Of a stretch of DNA of 64,000 bases, positions 18,275 to 25,951 are shown piece after piece (within the stretch, counting starts at the first letter, position 1; each line of letters opens with the position of its first letter). The notes beneath the pieces were generated by a model. The model was not told where the DNA came from and made no database searches. It was given only the letters and a program-made list of their open reading frames with translations. The translations under genes and the position numbers were made by a program. The DNA comes from Enterovibrio gelatinilyticus (GTDB lineage: Bacteria > Pseudomonadota > Gammaproteobacteria > Enterobacterales > Vibrionaceae), in assembly GCF_028683095.1 (NCBI RefSeq), contig NZ_JAJUBC010000008.1, positions 1 through 64,000 of the forward strand, in the 5' to 3' direction.

Positions 18275-18748
18275 TTACAACAGCATGTCATCTTCGATTG
18301 GGATGAAACGATCAACGCTATTGACTAGAGCATTCGCCGTCAGCGTAGGTACACCAAATACCACGGCATCTTTACCATAACCTTCTCGAACACGATCCAT
18401 GAGCAAGGCAAAATCTCCATCACCCGACAGGAGCACCACCATATCAACGTTCGGTGCTGTTTCAATTACATCAATGGCAATACCCACATCCCAGTCACCT
18501 TTACTACTGCCATCACTGCGCTGGATAAAGGGTTTTAATTTCACATCAAACCCGATGTGACGGAGTGCATCTTGGAATTTAATTTGCTGATCATCATCTC
18601 GGCGAATCGCATAAGCCGTTGCTGACACGACCTCACCCATATGCGCAAGGTTCTTCCACAATAAGCGATAGTTAAACTGACGACCATAGGCTTGTCGAGT
18701 TGTGTAGTACACGTTTTGCACATCAACGAACACAGCAATTTTTTTCAA
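18275..18748 (-). CDS. NYN-domain (LabA/DUF88) putative RNase
   Basis: A 157-residue NYN domain, the PIN-like nuclease fold. The conserved acidic residues are visible: VDVQN at residues 9-13, DWDVGIAIDV near 85-94 and LLSGDGDF near 107-114, as in LabA/DUF88 proteins that degrade or process RNA. No partner domain is attached. It is a lone minus-strand gene, 70 nt upstream of (and in the same direction as) nothing obvious in the same operon. RNA target unknown. Confidence 0.82.
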   Translation of the reverse strand: MKKIAVFVDVQNVYYTTRQAYGRQFNYRLLWKNLAHMGEVVSATAYAIRRDDDQQIKFQDALRHIGFDVKLKPFIQRSDGSSKGDWDVGIAIDVIETAPNVDMVVLLSGDGDFALLMDRVREGYGKDAVVFGVPTLTANALVNSVDRFIPIEDDMLL

Positions 18749-18816
18749 CGGATGACCTTTGCGGATGAGTGGAAATCAAGCCAAATCATAACACATTCGC
18801 CCGCAACAAAAGGGAA

Positions 18817-19668
18817 TTATGATTGTCCAATAATTTGCGCAAACGCTTGTTTCAACGGATCACTTTTTAGCACTCGTCCATGCCCTAGCCCTTCCGTCGC
18901 TACCAAAGAAACGTGAGTAAATTCTGTTGCCTGTTCTGACACAGAAAACGGCGCAAATCTGTCCCCTCTATCATGAACGATCGTAACGGGTGACTGACGT
19001 TGCCCTAGCTTTTCGAACGGGTCAATACTCTCAATCGTGGTGTTATATCGTTTGCCAACATCTGCCACAACAGCATGAAACAGTTTCATCGAATACCCAG
19101 AGGCTTCTACCGTACCAAACAAGTTTTCCCAGTATTTTAGTACTGGCGCCACCAGAATAATGGGTTTCCCTTTCAACGCTTGATGTTCACTTTCGAGCAG
19201 CGTAGCCCCACCCATCGAGTGAGCAATCACGCCTTCGACTTGTTCTTGTTGATTCAATATACCATCCAGAGCACTCAGAAATGCGGGAATGCTTCCCTCT
19301 TTACCTTCGCTTCTTCCATGCCCTGGGTGATCATAAGCCAATGCGGTATAACCTGCCTCTGCGATATACTCCATCAGAGGGAAGAATTGATTTGCCGATC
19401 CTGACCAGCCATGAGTTAACACCCAAGTCGGTCCGCAACCGAGCTTATAGGTCATCATTTTCCCTTCAGCCGTACCCAATGCCTCAATGACCATACCACT
19501 CGGCGTAGGGTTGTTCTCTTTCCCTTTGGCCGGTGTCAGGAAAATACGACGCGCCGTTTTAAGCGCATGGTTTGGCGCAATACGATGATGAAGTCGAGAG
19601 CCAACATTCAACGCACTCCGTCGAAAACTGAATCGTTTGTTTTTCCCAAAGTATATTTTGCTACTCAT
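18817..19668 (-). CDS. Alpha/beta hydrolase
   Basis: A 283-residue serine hydrolase of the alpha/beta fold. A basic N-terminal 50 residues precedes the core. Oxyanion strand LTHGWSGS is at about residue 84, YDHPGHGRSEG near 112, the nucleophile elbow AHSMGG near 150 (Ala in place of the first Gly of GxSxG), an Asp in IVHDRGDRFAPF and the final His in GLGHGRVLKS. The substrate is unknown; such proteins are often esterases or lipases. A TetR gene lies upstream on the same strand (gap about 170 nt), which may control it. Confidence 0.82.
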   Translation of the reverse strand: MSSKIYFGKNKRFSFRRSALNVGSRLHHRIAPNHALKTARRIFLTPAKGKENNPTPSGMVIEALGTAEGKMMTYKLGCGPTWVLTHGWSGSANQFFPLMEYIAEAGYTALAYDHPGHGRSEGKEGSIPAFLSALDGILNQQEQVEGVIAHSMGGATLLESEHQALKGKPIILVAPVLKYWENLFGTVEASGYSMKLFHAVVADVGKRYNTTIESIDPFEKLGQRQSPVTIVHDRGDRFAPFSVSEQATEFTHVSLVATEGLGHGRVLKSDPLKQAFAQIIGQS

Positions 19669-19838
19669 GTTGTTATCCTTTTTAAACCAAACTCTAAAAA
19701 CACACGGCTCAACACGTTAAAGTGGCCCATGAAATAGTACGGTCGTGCTTTTTGTGGGCAAAATAACGATTACAATTGATGCTCTGATTGCATCAACAAT
19801 CAGCAGTGTTTCTACAAATTGCGTCGTCACAAGCAAAG

Positions 19839-20438
19839 TTATTGTTTTTTTGCCCGCACCCTCGTAAACAGCTCATCAATACCGGTCCAGAACTTTTGAC
19901 CACCATCAGCTTCAAGCCCCAATGTTCTGAATAAATGGCTACTCAAATACAGTCCATACAATTCATAGACGGTTTGCCAGCAATCAAGGTCACGCTTAAA
20001 CTCTCCTAATTCAATGCCTCTTTCGAATTGAATATGGAGATAGTTCAGCCACTTTTTAATCGTCACCTCAAGAACCTGCTGCATCGGATCGTCTCCAGAA
20101 TGACTTTCACGCCATGCATCCAGAAACATACAACTGCCTTGAAAAGAGCCATTCCAAGTGAGCCAGTTGTCCAACATATGTCGGATCTTAGCTTCGATGG
20201 AACAATGTGACGCATCACGGCACGGTACAATCACACGTTCAGCAAATCGTTCGCCCGCATATGCCACCACTGCGGCTTGAAGGTTGCTCCTCGCATTAAA
20301 ATGGGCAAACAATCCACTTTTTGACATGCCAACACGCTTTGCAAGCTCTCCAATGGTCAAGCTCTCAAGCCCTTCTCGACTCGCCATTTCAAATGCGATT
20401 GACAGTATCTGTTCTCTTGTCTGTTTTTTCTTGCTCAT
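19839..20438 (-). CDS. TetR-family repressor
   Basis: About 199 residues from the ATG at 20438; the open frame continues to 20528 but that part would need a non-ATG start and crosses a repeat fragment. The N-terminal TetR helix-turn-helix is clear (ILSIAFEMASREGLESLTI, ELAKRVGMSKSGLFAHF), followed by a helical ligand domain. The TetR C-terminal domain resembles the branch with a WxxxYELYGLYLS segment. It likely represses itself and the hydrolase downstream; a 7-bp-arm palindrome at 20532-20547 may be its operator. Confidence 0.8.
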   Translation of the reverse strand: MSKKKQTREQILSIAFEMASREGLESLTIGELAKRVGMSKSGLFAHFNARSNLQAAVVAYAGERFAERVIVPCRDASHCSIEAKIRHMLDNWLTWNGSFQGSCMFLDAWRESHSGDDPMQQVLEVTIKKWLNYLHIQFERGIELGEFKRDLDCWQTVYELYGLYLSSHLFRTLGLEADGGQKFWTGIDELFTRVRAKKQ

Positions 20439-20531
20439 CACTGACTTCTGTTTTGCGGCAATACCCAAGCTACTTGAAAATGCTTGAGTATATTCATTAA
20501 TAGCACGAACGTTCGATTTATCAATCAAAGA

Positions 20532-20547
20532 TACTCTGGTCAGAGTA
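20532..20547. promoter_or_regulatory. Palindrome upstream of tetR gene, possible operator
   Basis: Arms TACTCTG and CAGAGTA around GT, about 95 nt upstream of the TetR ATG. Perfect arms of 7 bp; role inferred from position only. Confidence 0.4.
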
Positions 20548-20776
20548 GTCGACCTTATATCTTAAGAGAGCTTAGCTGCTGTTTAATGAGCCGCAGGTCT
20601 CTCTTTTGGCCGTTATCTCTATCCATATTCAAGAATTGCAGATCTTGCGGGGCTAGAATGGCTAACGCGTCACGCCATCATCAGCAAAATGACACGAACT
20701 AAAATTTGTCGGCGAAATTTGCTACAGAGTACGTTAGCGTTGGCGGAAAATGGAAACGAATGAATAGGGAATAAGC

Positions 20777-21319
20777 ATGGAACTACAGGCCAACCTGAGA
20801 ATGATGGCGCGATACAATCAGCGTATTAACAGCAGCCTTCTCGACATATGTGGACAACTTAGCGAAGAACAGCTGAACCAAAACACACTCTCGTTCTTCC
20901 CAAGCGTGCTTGATCACTGGAATCACATCATGTTTGGTGATCTCATCATGCTTCAGCGACTTGCAGCCAATAAAGTCGGTGGACTCGATGACACATCACT
21001 CGAACAATTTCCTGTTTCGCGCAAAGTCGACGACACATTTGCATCAACACTTGCTAGCTTCATTCCGCTCCGACATCTATTGGATACCATTATCTGTGAA
21101 ATGGTTGAACAACTAACTGACGACGTCACCTCTGAGCCGTTTCATTACACTAATACTGAAGGACAACGCCTTACCAAGCTGGTTGGGGAATATTGTCAGC
21201 ACCTATTCAACCACCAAACCCACCATCGCGGGCAGCTCACTTGTATATTGAGCCAGTTTGGATTGGACTATGGCTGCATGGATTTACCCATTGTGGTACC
21301 CGAAGGCGGCGCTATCTAA
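20777..21319 (+). CDS. DinB-family protein (putative metal-dependent)
   Basis: A 180-residue four-helix-bundle DinB/YfiT-like protein. The histidines that bind metal in this family are present: DHWNHIMFGD at residues about 48-57 and FNHQTHHRGQL near 148-158. The segment LDDTSLEQFPVSRKV is typical of the DUF664/DinB subgroup. Family members include thiol transferases and damage-induced proteins of unknown activity. It is a lone plus-strand gene after a 240-nt gap that contains no other gene. Confidence 0.82.
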   Translation: MELQANLRMMARYNQRINSSLLDICGQLSEEQLNQNTLSFFPSVLDHWNHIMFGDLIMLQRLAANKVGGLDDTSLEQFPVSRKVDDTFASTLASFIPLRHLLDTIICEMVEQLTDDVTSEPFHYTNTEGQRLTKLVGEYCQHLFNHQTHHRGQLTCILSQFGLDYGCMDLPIVVPEGGAI

Positions 21320-21352
21320 ATACACATGCATCGAGAAACCAATCTTATTGAC

Positions 21353-21985
21353 TCACTCAATTTCTTCAACGTTTGTGTTCGGTTTTGCATAACTTAACCG
21401 AGCTAAACGGTGCGTATCGTGATAGCTGTCCAGACCTGAAATCGCAACCGTCTTAAGTGCTTCAATATCAATATAACCATCGGCGGTGATGGCCTTTTCA
21501 TCCACCAGCACCTGAACGACCTCCCCAATGATCAACTCCGTGTCGTTGATTGCCAAGTTCTGCACCTCACGCACTTCCAATGCAAACTTTACGCGACTCT
21601 CTGCAACATAGGGTGCTGCCACTCCATTTACGCATTCTGGTGTCAGCCCTGCTTCAACGAACTCAGACACCTCTGCGGGATATCGCGCAGACGTCTGATG
21701 CGCCTGCTTCCACATATCTGCAGAAACTTGATTAATGGTGTACACACCTGTTGCTTGAAGATTTTCCAAGGTGTCACGCGTCACCGTATGCGGGCGACTG
21801 ATCATTCCCACCAACGGTGGATTTGCGCCGATGTGAAAAACTGAACTAACAATGGCGAGATTGTGATTACCTTTGCCGTCGGTTGTGCCGATTAGGTTTG
21901 CGCTTTTGAAACCAGAAAGGCTATTGATGAATTTGGCACGGTAGCGATCGTCCATTGCGATGATGTCTGCTGTATTCAATTTCAT
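21353..21985 (-). CDS. Flavin reductase-like FMN-binding protein
   Basis: About 210 residues from the ATG at 21985, chosen over the ORF start at 22054 because the family begins around here. The split-barrel flavin reductase domain spans about residues 15-170 with SSVFHIGANPPLVGMISRPHTVTRDTLENL (in parts) typical of the family, which binds FMN and often supplies reduced flavin or acts as an oxidoreductase. The partner and substrate are unknown. It is divergent from the membrane protein at 22149 with a short shared promoter region. Confidence 0.82.
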   Translation of the reverse strand: MKLNTADIIAMDDRYRAKFINSLSGFKSANLIGTTDGKGNHNLAIVSSVFHIGANPPLVGMISRPHTVTRDTLENLQATGVYTINQVSADMWKQAHQTSARYPAEVSEFVEAGLTPECVNGVAAPYVAESRVKFALEVREVQNLAINDTELIIGEVVQVLVDEKAITADGYIDIEALKTVAISGLDSYHDTHRLARLSYAKPNTNVEEIE

Positions 21986-22148
21986 GATTATTTCTTTTTG
22001 TATGTGTGAGAAATTCAATACAGCATTCTGCCTTTTTTCGATCAACGCAATCATGGGAAATACACAACAAATAAAGTGAGTTAGGATGAAGCATTGGCTC
22101 TATACCAAAGCAATCTGCTCTCACCTCTCAAGCAATGACAAGGACAGT

Positions 22149-23111
22149 ATGAACGGCGTAACGGGATTTCTCACTCGGACATGTAAAGACAGCGTCAACG
22201 TTGCCACAACACTTTATAAAATCATGATCCCTACCATCATCGTGGTTAAGGTTTTTGAAGAATTTGGTGGTGTTATTTGGTTTTCAAACGTTATTGCACC
22301 TCTCATGCAATTTGTTGGATTACCAAGTGAAATGGGTTTGGTATGGGCCACGGCAATGTTCATCAATATTTACTCAGCGTTGGTGGTACTCATTAACTTC
22401 GATGTACCAATGACGGTGGCTCAAGCATCCATTCTGAGCAGCATGATTCTACTCGCCCATTCAATGCCAATCGAAGTGGGACTGGCGAAAAAATCTGGCG
22501 TCTCAATTTGGTGGACAATTTTGAGTCGCGTCGGCGGTGCGCTGCTTTTTGCGTGGATATTAAAACTCATATACCAAGCAACAGGGTCGCTACAAGATCC
22601 TGCACAGATGATCTGGCAACCATCTAATTCTGGCGACGTATCATTAACCAATTGGGCGATCAATCAAGTGCAAAATCTTGCGATTGTGTTCGTCATTATC
22701 TTTGCGCTGATTTTCGTACTCAACCTGCTCAAAGTACTGGGTATTGAACGCTTAATTGCCAAGGCACTTAGCCCCTTTTTACGTTTGCTTGGTATTAGTC
22801 GCGAAGCCACAAATCTGACACTAATTGGTATCACGCTTGGCCTTTCTTACGGCGGAGGTCTATTGATCAATGAGGCAAAAAAAGGACACATTCCACCACG
22901 TGATATTTTCACTTCAATCACACTACTTGGGCTATTGCATAGCCTCATCGAAGACACATTGTTAATGCTTGTTATTGGTGCAGATTTCAACACCATTTTC
23001 TGGGGAAGATTGGTATTTGCGCTAGTGCTCGTTGCCGTGATTTCTCGTATGGTCCGGTTAATCGATGGAAAACGCTGTGAGCGATTATTCTACCGTTCAG
23101 TAGCCTGTTAA
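22149..23111 (+). CDS. Nucleoside-recognition (GATE) domain membrane protein
   Basis: About 320 residues with roughly eight membrane segments. It resembles YjiH/SpmA-type proteins with the nucleoside recognition (GATE) domain: two related halves, each with a Gly/Asn-containing helix (MFINIYSALVVLINF; GITLGLSYGGGLLINEA). The open frame begins at 22086, but AAGGA lies 5 nt before the ATG at 22149. The transported substrate is unknown, and transport itself is unproven for much of this family. It is followed by a hairpin with stem AGCGCCTC / GAGGCGCT at 23136-23155 that lacks a clear T run. Confidence 0.78.
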   Translation: MNGVTGFLTRTCKDSVNVATTLYKIMIPTIIVVKVFEEFGGVIWFSNVIAPLMQFVGLPSEMGLVWATAMFINIYSALVVLINFDVPMTVAQASILSSMILLAHSMPIEVGLAKKSGVSIWWTILSRVGGALLFAWILKLIYQATGSLQDPAQMIWQPSNSGDVSLTNWAINQVQNLAIVFVIIFALIFVLNLLKVLGIERLIAKALSPFLRLLGISREATNLTLIGITLGLSYGGGLLINEAKKGHIPPRDIFTSITLLGLLHSLIEDTLLMLVIGADFNTIFWGRLVFALVLVAVISRMVRLIDGKRCERLFYRSVAC

Positions 23112-23135
23112 AAACGAAAACTAAGCTCTAACGAT

Positions 23136-23155
23136 AGCGCCTCAGGTGAGGCGCT
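23136..23155 (+). terminator. Hairpin after the GATE protein gene
   Basis: Perfect 8-bp stem AGCGCCTC / GAGGCGCT with loop AGGT, lying 25 nt after the stop. The T run is weak and displaced by about 10 nt, so terminator strength is uncertain. Confidence 0.5.
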
Positions 23156-23216
23156 GTAACTCAAGCTTTTTCGTCACCTTCGATGGTAACCTTCCCCGTT
23201 CGTTTACCTGCTTTCG

Positions 23217-23975
23217 CTAAATCTCTAAACCATCACGTCCAATGGTAACCCAGCCAGGTACGCCGTTCTCCATCAGCCACCGGTCAAGATCATGGTTAAG
23301 ATGGGTGATAATAAATTCTTTTGGATGCAGCTTTTCATTCAATTGACGTGCCGTTTCCAAATTACTGTGATTTTCGTTATCACTGTCTGGAGGAAAAGAG
23401 CAGTCCATCACTATGGCATCTAGAGGAGGTCGCTCCATTAGCCAATCTAATGTTTGTGCTGGCAAACCATTGCTGTCGGTCAAATACGCTACGCTCATAA
23501 CCCCATATTCAAATACGAACCCTATGGTAGGGCGGGAATGCTTCATCGCGAGCGGCGTGATCGTTAGTCGATTAATATGAAATGATTCGCCATGCTTTAA
23601 TAGCGGTTTAAAGTCCAAACATCCCGAATGCTTCAGCAGATCAGCACAACCTTGCGGATCATCCGGACACCAGACGGGAATAGGCGACGTGTTACCCCAC
23701 CGTAAGTGAAACAAGCCTTGGACATGATCAACATGAAAATGGGTAAGCAGGAAACCATGGTAGGTTCCGGCGGCAAAACGGGAATGCAAATCCATCATTC
23801 CAGCATCAATCAACAGGCGCTCCTTTACACCACCTCGACCCCATTCAAGCATGGCCGAACACGGTTTTCTTTCAAACGCAGCCTGCTCCCTCGCCCTATT
23901 GCATGCGATACATTCGCATCCGTACAACGGAACGCCTCCTGCGGCTGCTGTTCCCAACAACGTTAATCTGAGCAT
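23217..23975 (-). CDS. phnP: PhnP-like cyclic phosphodiesterase (metallo-beta-lactamase fold)
   Basis: A 252-residue metallo-beta-lactamase-fold protein very close in layout to E. coli PhnP: LTLLGTAAAGGVPLYGCEC with the zinc-site cysteines at the start, LLTHFHVDHVQGLF (HxHxDH, about residues 77-90), RWGNTSPIPVWCPDDPQGC, the MKHSRPTIGF histidine, MDCSFPP and the final ITHLNHDLDRWLMENG. PhnP hydrolyses 5-phosphoribosyl 1,2-cyclic phosphate to the 1,5-bisphosphate at the end of the C-P lyase pathway. No other phn gene is in the window, so this copy is an orphan and may serve another cyclic phosphate. PqqB is less similar. Confidence 0.82.
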   Translation of the reverse strand: MLRLTLLGTAAAGGVPLYGCECIACNRAREQAAFERKPCSAMLEWGRGGVKERLLIDAGMMDLHSRFAAGTYHGFLLTHFHVDHVQGLFHLRWGNTSPIPVWCPDDPQGCADLLKHSGCLDFKPLLKHGESFHINRLTITPLAMKHSRPTIGFVFEYGVMSVAYLTDSNGLPAQTLDWLMERPPLDAIVMDCSFPPDSDNENHSNLETARQLNEKLHPKEFIITHLNHDLDRWLMENGVPGWVTIGRDGLEI

Positions 23976-24657
23976 CTATATTCCCAAAAAATAAATTAAA
24001 GAGCGTCCGTTCACCAAATCAAGCTTGGTCATATATACCCAAGTAACCGAAGTGATAGGATTTAGCATCCTTTGTTGAAGTTATGAGCAATGCATACCTT
24101 GTTCGTTATCGTGATCTTTTCAAAACAGGATGACATCGAGAATAACATCAATAAATCAGCCCAGAGAGCCTATCAAATCGACCTTTTTCAGGTTACTAGG
24201 GGATATCAGTGTCCGCTCAATATAGTTGGGATTGATATGTAGAGGCAGCCCTTTGAGCGCAAGTCGCCGAGTTCAGTCCAACGCTCTAGTCACGAGCCAA
24301 AAACCACAACAACGCGACAAATGAACTCTCGTACATGTTAACTGAGATCTATGTCATTCTGTTTTAAACGTGCTTTTAAAACTCTTGACGAACAGAAAGG
24401 AATTCACTGCAAGTCTCTTAGAGGAAAGTGCGGTTAAAATGAGCCAAGTTTACGGCAATCTATCTTAGAAGGATCTACGAAGGAAACGGGGTCGACGACA
24501 GGGAGTGATTGCGAAGTCTGAGCGCTGTGGCAATATAGCGAGAACAGCTTACTAGCCCAAACATCATGTACTTCATCAATAAAATCATGCACCTCAACCA
24601 CGCAATCATCTATAAAGATGCCGCTAAGGTGCGAGAATGGAGACCGAAGAATTGGTG
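23976..24657. other. 682-nt region with no supported gene
   Basis: No ORF here has both an SD and plausible protein sequence. A family-A repeat end-like fragment (ATATACCCAAGTAACCGAAG) is at about 24034-24053. A 31-codon frame at 24566-24661 lacks an SD. The rest may be decayed coding DNA. Confidence 0.5.
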
Positions 24658-24969
24658 TTAGTAACTCACACGAATTTCAACTTCATATGGGGTTTTCAAC
24701 TGAACGGACTCACCACTGCTTTCAATCATTTCACTCGCCAATACTTCGCCAGAAAATTCGGTCTTTCTGTTCTCAATCATGTCCTGCCAAATATGGTCAA
24801 GGTTCAAAACCCGTGCAGCGCTAAAGCCTTCAAGAGTTAGCCTGACACAGTGTTGCCAATCATTACCTTTGCCTGATTTTTCATACTCCGTTCCAGCACT
24901 AGCAATAGATCTTTTCGATATAACTGCGACAGCAAACTCAGCAACTTCCTGTTCTTTCCATGTTTTCAT
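24658..24969 (-). CDS. Hypothetical protein, 103 residues
   Basis: I do not recognise it. The protein is acidic and soluble-looking: a helical start (KTWKEQEVAEFAVAVI), a middle segment with Trp/His (DWQHCVRLTLEGF) and a beta-like end (TPYEVEIRVSY). It lies next to a 680-nt gene-free stretch and shows no visible operon. The codon use and continuous frame are consistent with a real gene, but evidence is modest. Confidence 0.5.
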   Translation of the reverse strand: MKTWKEQEVAEFAVAVISKRSIASAGTEYEKSGKGNDWQHCVRLTLEGFSAARVLNLDHIWQDMIENRKTEFSGEVLASEMIESSGESVQLKTPYEVEIRVSY

Positions 24970-25172
24970 CGAGCGCGCCTCTAATATTTACAGGGTGAAT
25001 ATCATATTCATTTAACATTCTCTTGAAAAAATTATAGACACTTATTTGCATATTGTTTTTAGATTAAGTTCGATTGCTTGGCTAGATAGGACTAATGATT
25101 GGCTGAAGCACAACGCGCTCCACATCGAAAGGAAAATAGAAAAAGGCAGGGTAAGGAAATACTGAGTAGATC

Positions 25173-25742
25173 TTAACGGCGCCACCAGGTGGCTAAATGC
25201 AACAGAGCAAAAAGGCCATGTCCGTAGATATACGCTTCAATTGCGCCAACAGCTGCTTTATGAATCGACAAAAAATCTGGTGCCAACGTACTACCTTTAG
25301 CAAACAATACAAACCACCACGATCCCGTAAAAATAGCCAAGAACAACGCGAGCAAACCGAGACCTTCGACGGTTGCGGCCAACCCACCATGTTGAGGCTC
25401 TGGCAGATGCCATTTAACCAAAGCTCGAATATCTTGCTGAATCGCCGCAAACCTCCCATATGCCCAAGGGTAGAGGTCCGACAAATGGCGTCGATTGATA
25501 ACAACAATGAAAAATATCAGGCTTACGAACATCAAACCGAGTCCGCCATACATGTGTAATTCATCGACAAGAGTGATCTGAGTGTGTGTTGTGTCGCCAT
25601 GGACATGCATACCAAATGACGTGGCTATTTGATAGATCACCCATGTCATGGTCAGCATATGCAACCACTTTTCGGATTTTGGGAGTTGAGAAAAAAGGTA
25701 AGAGAGCCCTCTTAGCGTCTTGTTGCCAACATCGTGATTCAT
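25173..25742 (-). CDS. Cytochrome b561-type membrane protein
   Basis: About 189 residues from ATG 25742 (a second ATG is adjacent at 25745; the longer frame to 25772 needs a TTG). Four hydrophobic segments and histidines positioned in them (WLHMLTMTW, MHVHGD, DELHMYGG, GHGLFALLHL) fit the prokaryotic cytochrome b561/b6 family that binds two b hemes and moves electrons across the inner membrane. The His spacing is somewhat unusual and the usual ferric-reductase domain is absent. Partner unknown. It is transcribed in the same direction as the chitinase but beyond that gene's terminator. Confidence 0.7.
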   Translation of the reverse strand: MNHDVGNKTLRGLSYLFSQLPKSEKWLHMLTMTWVIYQIATSFGMHVHGDTTHTQITLVDELHMYGGLGLMFVSLIFFIVVINRRHLSDLYPWAYGRFAAIQQDIRALVKWHLPEPQHGGLAATVEGLGLLALFLAIFTGSWWFVLFAKGSTLAPDFLSIHKAAVGAIEAYIYGHGLFALLHLATWWRR

Positions 25743-25839
25743 CATTTCTAGCTTATTTGGTGGCCCAAACAAAAGTATATGAAGGATCAGACTCCTCTAA
25801 AGTCATGGTTACGAGACAAAACTGAATCTTGAAAAACAA

Positions 25840-25866
25840 AAATCGGCAACCAAAGGCTACCGATTT
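25840..25866 (-). terminator. Terminator downstream of the chitinase gene
   Basis: On the minus strand: arms AAATCGG and CCGATTT at the base of a longer imperfect stem, followed by TTTTTG-TTTTT. Confidence 0.75.
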
Positions 25867-25901
25867 CTATTATCACGTTAAGCGTTTAAGCTTGTGATAT
25901 G

Positions 25902-25943
25902 CCCAAACAACCTGAAGATGCAGGATTCAGGCTGTTTACGTCA
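25902..25943. mobile_element. Left-end fragment of family A repeat
   Basis: CCCAAACAACCTGAAG followed by ATGCAGGATTCAGG and a GTTTACGTCAT-like stretch, matching about the first 45 nt of the element at 51452. Truncated; it sits between the chitinase stop and its terminator. Confidence 0.55.
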
Positions 25944-25951
25944 TCCTAGCA

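Noticed and set aside
24566-24661. 31-codon frame reading MYFINKIMHLNHAIIYKDAA and onward
   Set aside because: No SD sequence precedes it and the sequence matches nothing I know.
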